Made by a program: the position numbers and the translations under genes
The notes under the pieces: generated by a model
What the model was told of the DNA's origin: nothing
Database searches by the model: none
What the model saw: the letters and a program-made list of their open reading frames with translations, nothing else
In this document: one piece after another, positions 22,789 to 37,400 of the stretch
Numbering within the stretch: the first letter of the stretch is position 1
Layout of the letters: each line of letters opens with the position of its first letter
Assembly (NCBI RefSeq): GCF_002105155.1
Contig: NW_019029009.1
Span: 1-64,000 of the forward strand
Direction of reading: 5' to 3'
Origin: Lobosporangium transversale
Taxonomy: Eukaryota; Mortierellomycota; Mortierellomycetes; Mortierellales; Mortierellaceae
DNA: 64,000 bases

Positions 22789-25005
22789 AGCTGTTGAGCC
22801 ACCAATTGGAATGAAGTGGATTCTGGATCAACAGAAGGAGCAGAAAAAGAGACGAGAAGCTGTTATGAAAGAGGCGCGCAGAGCAACCAGAGAACATAAT
22901 CTTAGGCGACAAAGAGCAAAGTTAGATGCCATAGTCAGAAGAGCAGAACGCCACCAGGACCGAGAGCGAAGGCATGGTGAACGCATGCGAGCCCGCGAAG
23001 AAGCGAGGAGACGCCGGACCCAGAACACAAGGAGATATGAGGGTCTGAGCGAGCAAGCTCTGCTAAGGAGAGCAAAAGTCGACCTGGATTCCAACGAGAC
23101 ACCGTGCCTAAAAGTGATCCCTGAAGTCAACAGAGGCCTAGCCAGGGACACAAATGGAGTTATCATTAGTGCCAATACCGAGGAGAAAATCCAACGCCAA
23201 AGGGAACGGTACAATACCCAGCCAGGTAATGTCATTTATACGGATGGATCTCTCAAAGATATTGGCACTGAAAGAGTAAGTATGGCATTTGGTGTAGTAG
23301 TTCAGACACAAGAGGGTGATTTTTACACTGTGCTATCTGGTAGAGTAGCAGGCAACGCATCCTCGACAAAGGCAGAGCTAGCTGGTTTGTTGGCAGGAAT
23401 ACTTATCAGCCCACGAAACAAAGCTATGACAATCCGACTTGATAGCAGCGCAGTTGTGACTCAATTCCGAGCATTGGTCCGAGGCAGAGTGGATAGCACG
23501 TTGCGACAACGTATTAGATCACCGTATGCAGTATGGTGGGCAGCTATACACAACGCATTTATTCAACAAGGATCGGAAGTCACGGTCGAGTGGGTCAAAG
23601 GACATGCCGGCAACAGAGGGAACGAAGAAGCGGACGAAGCAGCAAAACATGGACATTATGGCGAGCTATGGGATATCAACATAACGGAGCATAATGACAT
23701 GTACTGCCATGCAAAGTTCAACGGTGTACCAGCGGAAGATGACTTAAGGCAGATCCTTAAGTTACAGTCAACAACTCGTACACATCACACGTGGATCGCT
23801 CAGAACAGGACGCAGGAGCATGTTAAGGATTGGACAAAAATTGATTGGCGAGCTACTATGAACATTGTTCATGATAGCAACCTACCGAAAGGACTCTTCA
23901 CCAGCCCAGCGGACTGCCAAAAGCGAGCGCACAGAATCAAGAAACTCCATGGAATGTTGCCTACACAGTCATATATGAGACACTGGAGGCCGGACCTTTA
24001 TGAAGACGGCAACTGCAGAGTGTGTGGGACAGAGGATGAAGACACATCGCACATCTGGAGATGTCCAAGGACGATGGAGACTCAGGCCGAGAAGTGGAAG
24101 GAGATAATCCAAAATGTGAATGTGATAGAGGAGAGGACATGGAGGAAAGAGTTGAAAGCAGTGCAGGAGCAAGCACAAAGGGCCAGAGAGAGAGGTGTAG
24201 ACCCACCAAGGACAAAAGAGCCAACTTTTACTGCGGCAGAGGAGGACTACATTTGGAAAACTCTGGAGATGCATATCGATGGTGTGCGAGAAGTACTACG
24301 CCATGGTGATAGGAACGGCGATGATGAGGAAGAGAGAGAGCACACACCAGATTGGTCTGTGCAGGACATTTACCATGGACTTACGCCCAAGTCCATTGCT
24401 CAGAGTTGGAAAGTTGGCTTCAAGACAACAACAAGGATAGCTACATATATGGCAGGGCGCTTCGTCAAGGCCATAGAAGAATTCGGTCATACAGAAATCT
24501 GGAACAAACGGTGTAAAGTCACCGTTGAATGGGAAAAGACTCGTGGAATCACTGCTACGAGCAAACGCGCTAGAGGACGCAACTGTGCTGGGGAGCACAG
24601 ACGTAGTAGCAATGATTTCCTTGTCCCTTCCCTCAGACAAAGACAGAAGCTGAATGTAAAAGAGATCTACAAGATCGCGGATGACCGAGTCCGGGACAGC
24701 TACCTTGGGAAAACCAAACTGGACGTGATGGAGCGGCTAGGTGGAATGAAGTTTTTGATGATTATGGATAGCGGATATTTTGTCGCGTTGCGCAACAGGC
24801 CACGTCGGAAAGGTGGACTTTGAGTACCAACCACGGCGGTCAGGGTTTATGAAATCATGGATACAGCGGCTCTTGTCGTTTGTGCAGTAATAGCTGTTTA
24901 TTGACTATAGTTTCTGGAGCATTTTGTTCATAGAATGTAGAAAATAAATCCCATGACCCTGAGGGTCCTTGTTATCAAAAAAAAAATAAAAAATAAAAAA
25001 AAAAA

Positions 25006-27566
25006 GTGTACAATTATCGAGATTCCACTGTACGCACTTGCAATGATCTAAGCTGGAAGCGAAGCAGCAGCGATTTTGAGAACAAGCACGTGCTTGCTAG
25101 TTTTTTCAATATCGCTGTTCAATTATTCAGCGTGCTGGTTCGAAAGAAGAGGTGATTTAGCAGAATTCCATTGGACAGATTTTTTTTTTTTTAAAAAAAA
25201 AAAAAAATAAGACAGACCCATAGTTACAGAACTCCCCATTTTTCCGAATTAAAAAAAAAGAATGTTATTTATTTAAAAAGTCCTTAGTCTTTTCCTGCAA
25301 GATACAAATAGCACCACAGTCCTCCGCAAAAGTTTGTTATTCATGATAAAAATAGAGAGGTGACCGACCTACACTTGTTGTGCAGTGGGGTATGGCACGT
25401 GTCTGACCGTGATCTGGACCAAGTAAGCAACAAGTTACTCCTTGGCACAGCCGCGGACAGCACGAGACAGTCCAATCGAGGGGCATGGAGCATGTCTGGT
25501 AACAATCTGAACCAAGAAGGAACAAATTTCCTCTCCAGCACAGTTGAGAACAGCATGCCACAATAAGGTTATATGAATAATTAGTGGTCACAATGATCTG
25601 AAATTGTAATTGCAGAAAATAAATAAGACGCCGCGATGTAAAATGTGTCTACACATGTACAGAAACCAAAGAGATGCTTCAGCTGCTTATTTGTGCACAC
25701 AGTGATTGACGAACAAAAAAGGAAAAAGATTTGCCAAATAAAAAAGCCCGCGATGAAAGAAGGCATGTGCAGACAACAAATAAACACAGCAACTGTTTGC
25801 TCACATATATTTTTTTCACCGTTGTGTCTGTAACTCTTCTAAGCTTTCTGTCTGGCCGTTTAACACAAGGAATCCTCAGGAAAAGAAATACCTCGCTCGC
25901 ATGATTGGTGCCAGGTCTGAAAACACCAATAGTGCAATGCTGTACGTGGAAGATAGAGTCTAGAAACTATACCATTGTTATGCGGACTCACCGAAATCAA
26001 CTTTTGATCACAACTGCTACTCATGCTCTCTTGCCAAGGACTTTAACAGGTATACCAACCCCTTCTTCCTTGCTCTCATAACCGCTCACATCCTTTCGAT
26101 GCATTCTTTCGCCGTTTATATCCACTACATCTGAACCACACAGTTCACCACTCACTCCAACAGAGATATTTGTATCATCTTGGGTATGATATGTTGCTGT
26201 GGTTCCCTCTGGTTCCCTCTGGTTTCAACAGGCCCAACAAACTCTATTAGCAGTGTTTACCAACCCAGATATATCAAGAAGACGAGGAAGCAAATGATGT
26301 GACAAATCAAGTCTTGCCGAGCAAGCTCTATGATGCGGTAGAATGAATCAACTCAGATTGCCCTCCTTTCAAGTCGATACTATGGCGAATATTATCACTT
26401 CTATTACACCAGTCAATAAATAAACAACACAATGGGCCCCCCAAGAGGATGCTAGTGTCATGCGAAAGCCTTCAAGAGTTTTTTATTGGCACAGATAAAG
26501 AAGCCAGGATAGCTCCATGACAGTTTAGTTTTCGGTCATTTATTTCGACATCGAAATAAAATTTCAAGGCAATGCCCATGAATTGCTGGATTTTAAGCCC
26601 ATTTATAATGGCAAATTTGCCAGGTTGACGGTTTAAGGGATAGTGTACAGGAATAGCACAGCAGATTAACCAGGCTTTTGTCAGTACAGACCATTTCTTG
26701 ATAGAAACACACAACGTTATCCAGGTCAAAGAGGACATCGGGTGCATCTAGGGATATGTTCCTCGAGAAATATTTATTCTAAGATTGACCTTGGTAGGTC
26801 CACTAATATCATAGGAACAGGCGGATTGTTGGTTGAAATAAGGGACAACCGATGCTAAAGCGCAAGCACTGATAGAACGAGAGAGGAAGTAGAGGGCCTG
26901 AATGATTTTTACAACAAAAAGGTGGGGATACAGCAATGTCAAAGAGGCGCAGAATAGGCAAAGTCGGTCGAGTTTACAATGATCATCAACACCTTCTCAC
27001 CATCCTTGGTAGTTCTGTTAGAGAGTAAAGAAAGATAAGAACGCCAAAGGGGGATTTGATTCGGACTAGGCTAGGATGTAGTCTGGGTATTTCAAGCACT
27101 GAATGCATACAATAGAAAACTTTTTTATTGCTCTATGAATATTGTGTAGCTTGTGTCGGTCACTCGGATAGGCCGTCGTCGATGTGAAGAAGCCTCTTGA
27201 GTCTCTGAGTACCAGCATCTCGTCGCAGAGGCGACAACACATCGACTGTTTTGCACTCTGGGCTAAGGATTCCACCATTGCGATGTAATGTTAGGCCGCA
27301 GCATCTGTAATGTTGCCTAGGGTCTGCATGAGCAAAAGTGACAATCGACTTTAGACTCATCGACATGAATGAGATTTGATGCGAGCCCAAGAATAATTAG
27401 TTACGCGCAAAAAATGTGAGTGGCTGTGGTTTTTCAGACCACGTCAAAATGAAATGTGAATTCATGTGCCTTCTGTCATTCCTTTTTTTACTCCCTCACT
27501 ACTTGGGTCAACTATTTCATTATTGTACAAGCATCCTCAGACAATTAACGATTTTGCACATGAACC
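25006..27566. other. Gene-poor region between the retroelement and cullin-1
   Basis: A/T-runs near 25180-25260 and a degenerate tandem repeat near 25390-25560. No gene I can support. Minus-strand frames at 26472-26942 and 27066-27390 lack recognisable motifs and may be decayed mobile DNA. Confidence 0.5.
25389..25562. repeat. Two-unit degenerate tandem repeat, period about 93 bp
   Basis: Two adjacent units align with about 60% identity by eye: GGTATGGCACGTGTCTG-ATCTGGACCAAG and GGCATGGAGCATGTCTG-ATCTGAACCAAG, continuing through CAGCAC/CAGCATG segments. One minus-strand frame reads through both units without a stop and gives a repeated peptide pattern, so it may be a relic of a repeat-containing coding sequence. 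Confidence 0.4.
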
Positions 27567-30839
<3,273 letters not shown>

Positions 30840-31790
30840 ACATGTTTAGGCTTCATCGGAAAGAAGAGATCAAATAAAAAATAAAAAAAAATAAATGAAA
30901 GGTTCTGTGATTTCAGTTAATGAATGTTCTGATATTATAAATGTATATATTGCTATATATCAATTGACGCACAACACACAGTGCTCAATTTGTTGGGGCA
31001 TCAATGAAAAAGAATATTAGCAATAAGGTTCAACAGTCACCATCTCCACACGCGCAATGTTTGAATGCTTTCAATAAACATGAACCAAATGAAGGGACAT
31101 GGTGAACATGGTGAAAGCATGCCGCCATCCTTCAAGGCGAACAAAATATAAAACAGTAAGCGGTGATTTTAGCTTACAATGGTCTTGGCAAACATGTAGC
31201 ATTCATCCAAGTAAACTAAGTATATGAAGTATATCAAATGGCCGTTAATCCTCAATGTTACGACCTTTTTTCTTTTCTCCACATCCATTTACTTGGTATG
31301 TATGACAGACTAAAGTAAAAGTGAACAAGTGAAATGAAACACGAGGAGGATGGAATAGATTGCACAGAAACAGATGCTTGGCAAACCCGTTTGCTGTGGC
31401 ACCAAGAACAAGAAACACCTGAAAGAGTGAGACATACAGATGCAGCGGCACGGACGATTTTTTAGTCTATTTAGACCATTAAAAAAGCGATTTTCTTCCC
31501 CACGATTAAAAGACTAAAAAATATAAATCATCTCTTGTACTTTTTTAATCCTTCTGTCGGTTCGGCATACTTAGTTTTTTTTTCTTTCTCATGTCGCTAC
31601 CTCATTTGCTCATTCTTTCATTCTGATCTCTTTATTTTTCTATTCTCCTTCTCTCAGCAACCCCGATATCTTTGTGATAAAAATCTCGCAATCAAAACCA
31701 ACGACGACTATCTTTTTTTATTTTTTATTTTTCCTTCTTCTCCTTCTCCAATTACGGCGGTCGATTAATCTATCGGACTTTTATCACAAA
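30840..31790. other. Intergenic region between cullin-1 and the TMEM135-like gene
   Basis: AT-rich. The last 250 bp (about 31530-31780) are T/C-rich and lie directly upstream of the next ATG, as at other genes here. No gene seen. Confidence 0.55.
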
Positions 31791-34222
31791 ATGCCCCTAT
31801 CCTCATCCTATGTCTCTGTTGACGATGCAGATGTAGACACAATTCCTTCACAGGCTTCCTCCACCTACAGTGCTTCTGATGTCGATACCCCACTCATGAC
31901 AAAATCATCTCTTCCAGCACCCAGAGTATCTAATAGTGGTGGTAGTACAGCATCAACTTTTAACAAAAACTCATCAGCGCTCTCCAAAAAGGAACGGAAG
32001 CCTTCTTCTTTCACACATCGGCATGAGTGGCCTAATGGCAAGAGACCCCGTGGGTTCCGTACACAAGAAGGAAAAGAGGCAGCGGAGAAAAGCAAGAATT
32101 ACAAAAAAGGAGCATCAATTCCACATTTATATGCACCTTGCACTACTTATGAAGGAGTTTTCAAGCATGCCATTATCGGGGCGATCCGTAAGTGGCTGCA
32201 TCTTTTAAGAGCGCATACTGCACCACATTGCGTAATTTTTTTTTTATTCCGGATATTTCATAATAATATAGTTCGACTTGGGGTTATATAGGTTCCGGAG
32301 GCGTCAGCTACGGTATGAAGGCTCTGGTGAACTTTTGTCTTGGCATGTTGAAGGTCATGAAGGGAAAGTATGTATCAAATTATCAAATTCGATTGGACCA
32401 TTTTTTTTCTCGTTTCATTTCCGAAGAATTCGAATGTTTTTCTTTTAATATTGAAATACCGATCTTCTCTTCCCTTTCCCTTCTTGCGTTGTCTAAAAAA
32501 AATTAGAGGGTCATTTGCTCAGATCTTTAAGGATGCTTTCTTTGGTGCGGATGCATTGCGTTTCGGATCCTTCTTTGGCGTGTTCTCTTTCTTGTGGAAG
32601 TTTGTCAACAATGGCTTGAAGCTCCACCGTGGCAAGGATGACCGTATCAATGGTGCCATCGCTGGTAATTAATTGGGATCAACTCGCTTTACAAAAGAAG
32701 TAGATATATATCAAATCTCATTATTTTCGCCACCAATTCTTATCTTTTTTTATTTTGTTATTTATTTATTTTTTTTATTTAAAGGCGCAATTGCTGGTCT
32801 GGCAATTCTAATTGAGAACCATGAACGCAGAGTCACGTTTGCTCAACAAATGCTTATTCGGTAAATTTGTGCTCGGACCAAGTTCATGTATATTGGCGTA
32901 TATTGACCCTATCTATATTTCAATTCGCGCTGACTAATATCTTTTTTTGTTTGTTTGCAGTGCGGGTCAGGGAGTATACAATGCTGGAAAACATCGTGGA
33001 GTCTTTTCCTTCCGTCATGGTGACGCTGTCCTCTTTGCGCTTGCCTGTGGCCAAGTCATGTATGCCTATACTGTAAGTCCTATTTCAGGCAAAAGCCCAT
33101 TGACACCTAAAGTTCGTTCATTGAGATTCAATTACATCTTGTGTAACATGTAAGGTTTAACTGAACGCGAATACACGCGACAATGTCGTGGTAATATTAT
33201 ACGTGCCTACTTTTAGATGCAACCCGAGTCTATTCCTCCAGAGTATCTCAAGTTCATGCTCAATACAGCCAGAGTACCAGCAGAGGCGTTAGCGTTCAAC
33301 CGTGCACGTGTCCGTGGATTTCCAGTAGATGTGAGCCAAGTGGCGGCTCTGGTTCGGCGTCATAAACCAACACCCAAGGCTTTGGAGACAGTGTCAAAAT
33401 TGGATGCATTCACAGATATGATCCCATGTGCAGTCTTGCATCCTTCGTATGATTCGTGCACATACAATAACGCAGAAAGATTTGTGCAAGTCACCAAGAA
33501 CATTTTGCCAGTCTATGCCACACTCAACTTTGTTCCATTGTTAGTCCTCAGGATGAAGAGACTTTTGGCAAAGTAAGGACGACATTCATATTTATCTGAT
33601 TCGACTAAAAGATCCCATTCTTTTGGATATGAAACCATTGGCATGTTGCTAAGAAGTTTTTTTTTTTTTTTATTTTTTTTTTATTGTCTAAATATCTTAT
33701 TATTATCAGTCCCGTCAGCGTTCTCTCCAGAACATCATTCAATACGCTCCGCTCATCCATTTTCTTAGCAGTCTTTGTAGTCGTGTATCAGTCTCAGATC
33801 TGTGCACAGCGCAACCTAGTAAAGCATGGATGGTTGAAGGGCAATAACAAATACCTGTATTGGCTCTTTGGCGTGACCTGTTCTGGATCTGCCATCATGG
33901 TAGAGCAGGAGAGTCGCCGTGCTGAACTGGCCATGTATGTGTTGCCCAAGGCAGCTGAGAGCCTATACAAGATTTTGTATCAAAAGAACTGGGTCAAGGG
34001 TGTAAAGCATTGGGAAGTTATGATGTTCTCCTTTGCAATGTCCTTAATTATGGTAAGCATCGATACAAAAAAAAAAAAAAAAAAAAAAAAAAAATGATGA
34101 ATGGAGATTAAGCTAATCGTTTTGTCGTCGCTTTTGTTTAATAGTCTTTTTATCAACAAGAGGAACAAGTACTCTCTCCTTTCGTCACCAAGCTGATTTA
34201 CCATATCCTTGGAACTCATTAA
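31791..34222 (+). CDS. TMEM135-like multi-pass membrane protein (peroxisomal/mitochondrial type)
   Basis: Eight exons: 31791-32187, 32292-32367, 32507-32664, 32785-32860, 32961-33072, 33217-33572, 33710-34052 and 34145-34222, giving 531 residues. A Ser-rich N-terminal tail of about 110 residues precedes the conserved part. That part has CxTYEGVFKHAIIGAIR, a Gly-rich helix AIAGLAILIENHERR, FRHGDAVLFALACGQVMYAY, and a Cys-rich loop with HPSYDSC about 30 residues from LRMKRLLA. This arrangement and these motifs fit the TMEM135 family, which occurs in animals, fungi and plants and is linked to peroxisomes, mitochondrial dynamics and cholesterol handling. Molecular function is not established. Introns are short with long T-runs; intron 7 has a 27-nt A-run. 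The gene is convergent with the GATA factor, about 255 bp apart. Confidence 0.82.
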
Positions 34223-34477
34223 AAAGCAAAGAATGAATTATAGTTCTGCCTTATGAAACCTATATCTTCACTCTCTTCAACAACCCACTTCCCTATGACA
34301 CACATGACATATACTTTCCGACCTCCATATACCAAAAAAAAAAAAAAAAAAAAAAAAAAAGAAAAAAAGTAGATCACGAAAAATAAAACAGTTAAAGACC
34401 GCACAAGCAGTTTTCAAGTCAAATTTGGTTAATATTCTTTATTACTTCAAAGAGGAAAAGTTTTTTTTTTTATTTCT

Positions 34478-37400
34478 TCATTTGGGTACTTGTGGAGTGT
34501 TTCGTCGCCGCTCGCTTCGACGCAGAAGATATGATGGAATCGATCTCACCTCTGCCGTAAGAGCCGCATCGGTGGAACCATTTGATTCAGTCGTTTGTGT
34601 GACGGTATTTGTCGCTGTTACCGCTATAGTAGTAGTAGGCGTAGTAGTAGTTGGAATAGTAGTAGTAGAAGGCCCACCTTCAAACCTATCATGGTACTCA
34701 TGAGCCTTGGGGTTGCTTTCGATTGGCATAGCGGTACTTGGTAAGGATGTCCTAGATGTATCAGCGAGGCCATCACGAGGTAAGCCTGTAGTGATGGTGG
34801 TCGTGTTTTGAAGTTTGAAAGCCGCTTCAATGTTGAAACGTCGATGATCCTGATTATTGTCATCAACCGTATCAGATGGCTCTTGAGTCTGTTCACGATG
34901 TGCTGTCAACCTATGGGAATCCGAAGCCGCTGTAGCGAATAAAAATGGAGCTATGGGGTGAAGCTTCGGGTATCCATGATCATGATGGTATTCCGCTCTA
35001 TCGTCATCCTCCTCTCGCAAAAGCGCGAGCAAAGGGGCCTGTTGTTTTTCCCTTTCTTCTTTTTGTTTCGGTTGCTCCTCCGCGGCTGCGATCGGCAGCG
35101 CCGTTATCAGTGGGGAATTGTTATTCTGTAGTGGTGATGAAAAAAGGCTGTCTTGTACAACCAAAGACTCAGATACATTTGCGGTCGATTCTGCCGCGAG
35201 TGGAGGGGATGTTGATGAAGAAAGTATGTCTCCAGAGTTAATATTGGACCCACTACCTCCGTGAATGGCACTATTGTTCCCGAGGATCTCTGTACAAGGC
35301 TGTATAGTGGTAGTAGCCGGAAAGTGCTCTGCTGGCACTGCTGCTACAGCTGCCAACGATGGCGACAACTGGTGTGGAGGTGCGTTCTCCACTTCAATTT
35401 CTTCTTCGTCCTCTTTTGAGATTTCAAGGAATGCATCCATGATATCTGCTTTATCTGATTGAGGCTGAGGTTTCGGCTGTGAATGAGAAGCATGCTGAAA
35501 GGCGCGTTGCAGGTGTTGTTGTTGATGCTGGCTGGAATAGAGGTAATGATCATGTGTTTGTGGGGCTAGTGGTGGTAGAAGAGGATGTTGATTTTGAAAA
35601 TTTCCACTATAATGTTGAGTTGAAGGATCTTCTTGTTGATTGAAATAGAAATCTTTGAGTTGTTGAGGATTTCCTTGCTGTCGGATGCGTCTCTGATACA
35701 GATGCTGGCGAAGTTGTTCGCTCGCAAATCGATGTGTCTGAACTGAATGTTGTGTATGAAGTGGATAACGTGTCCCGAACTGTTGATAAGGCTGATAGGG
35801 TTGATAGGGCTGGCATGTTTGTTGTTGCAGCTGATAGGGGCTATATATCGATCGGGTGTATCGCTGTTGATTTGGCAATGGCTGAAACTGTTGCCCTTGA
35901 CTTGTTGGGCTCTGTGGGAAGCCTAAAGATGATGAGGAGTATGGCTGTTGATGTGCTTGTAGCCGTCTTCCGACTGATGCTTGTTCCCGCTGATGTTGAT
36001 GGTAATGATGTGAGGATGCCCCCATAGCTGTTATCGGTATCATCGAACCTGCTTCCAGAATGCGTGAATGTAGCCCACCTGGACCAGAAGGAAGCGAAAG
36101 CGATTGAGGTGCATCAAGTGATGAATCTTTTGTTGCTGAAGATGTGGCGCCAGTGTCGACTTCGCAAACCTGCTGTTGTTCTTGTGAATGAGCGGCTATA
36201 TACTGCCATAAACCGCCCCCTGTGGCACCTGCGGAGCTCAAGCTCTCATTGCTTTTCCATGCAGTGGCTGTCAGACCCGATGATAAGGTAGATGAAGGCG
36301 TGCTATTAGGGAGCTCATGCGCCATATCCATAGAGGACTGGGCTATGAACGCATCTCCAGGGCCGTAGGGTATTGCAGTTGAATAATGGGGTGCTGTAAT
36401 GTGATTCGGATCTGCATTCGACGATCGATCACGGCTGCGCATACGATGAATAGTTGATCTTGCACCAGATATTTGGTTCGAAGAGCTATCTTGACGGGTA
36501 GAGTCAAAGTTGCTCATGGATTTCATGGCACGGCCTTTGGAACGACCGCTACGGGCACGTGGCACAGCTACTCCATCTGAAACAGCGTTACCTTCTGACA
36601 CTTCCGTCCACTGTCGTGATATCAATGCTCTATCATCACTGTCATTCTCTCTGCCTCTCCCTGACACAGCCAACTGCCCTCGACGAGATTGCTGTTGTTG
36701 ATGTCGCTTGGCCATTGTACTGCACGCATTACACAACGCTTCCTTGTTAGCACCTTTCCTCCAGATCGCAGACGAAGTTGTCCCGCAGTGAGCACAGGGG
36801 GCATGACTTGCAGGAGTGCGAACAATTTTGATGTGCCCATCTTTAGTCTTTTGGAAAGGCCGAGCTCTACCATGTAACTTTTGGAATAAACCGCAAGCGT
36901 TGCATAATAAGAATCGGCCTTGTGAGCAGCGTCGCCAGCTGGGAGTAGTAGTTGTATGACAATTGGTACAATGCTTTGGATCCGGGTCATGGGCACTGTC
37001 ATGTTGGTCAGAACCAGCTGGATGGGATGACACATTAATTTCTGTACTGCTTCTAATGTTGGAAGTTGTTTCACTAGTACTATATTGATCAGTGTTTTGA
37101 ATAGTCAATTGAGCTTCTGGGCCAGAATCGAAGTCAAGGACCAGCAGTTGGTCGTTGAGTCCTTTCATCGATGCCGTTTTCTGAGTCTCAGACATATCTG
37201 TAGCAATAGCTGAGATATGCTGTGAAAAATCGTCGTCTTTGCTCTCAGTGAAAAAAGTTTCATACCTTGACGGTGCCTGGGCTTGTTCATCATATTCACG
37301 ATACCTTGCGTCACTACTGCAACTACTACTACTGCCGACACCATTATTACTGTTATGGTAGCCACCACTTTCATTGCTACTCATCCCAAGTGTGGTGGAG

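Larger units (their letters stand above)
22352..24823 (+). pseudogene. Retroelement ORF with RNase H domain, interrupted by a nested insertion
   Basis: The frame is open from 22352 (after TAG at 22349), enters the first target duplication and hits TAG at 22604-22606 inside the inserted sequence. It resumes from 22768 to 24823 in the same frame, since insertion plus duplication add 192 bp. The distal part begins with a very basic region. It is followed by an RNase H fold whose four acidic catalytic residues are all present, in YTDGS, KAELAGLL, RLDSSAV and GNEEADEAAK. Downstream is a zinc-knuckle-like Cys-x2-Cys-x8-His-x3-Cys (CRVCGTEDEDTSHIWRC), typical of the C-terminus of RNase H-bearing non-LTR retroelements, then about 230 more residues. 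The expected upstream endonuclease and reverse transcriptase are not seen. Confidence 0.75.
22285..25005 (+). mobile_element. Non-LTR-type retroelement with an RNase H ORF and a poly(A)-rich 3' end
   Basis: The unit contains an RNase H ORF (below), a 3' untranslated region from 24824 and a 3' end with the hairpin-like ATGACCCTGAGGGTC followed by CTTGTTATC and an A-rich tail (24978-25005). Ending in a tail rather than an LTR points to a LINE-like element or a non-autonomous relative. The 5' limit is uncertain. A segment at about 22288-22375 resembles one at about 24791-24880, so the element may include a repeated end or parts of two copies. No reverse transcriptase domain is visible. Confidence 0.65.

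Noticed and set aside
26472-27390. Several minus-strand frames of 60-90 codons
   Set aside because: No motif, no intron logic joining them, no codon bias. A decayed transposase is possible, but I cannot show it.
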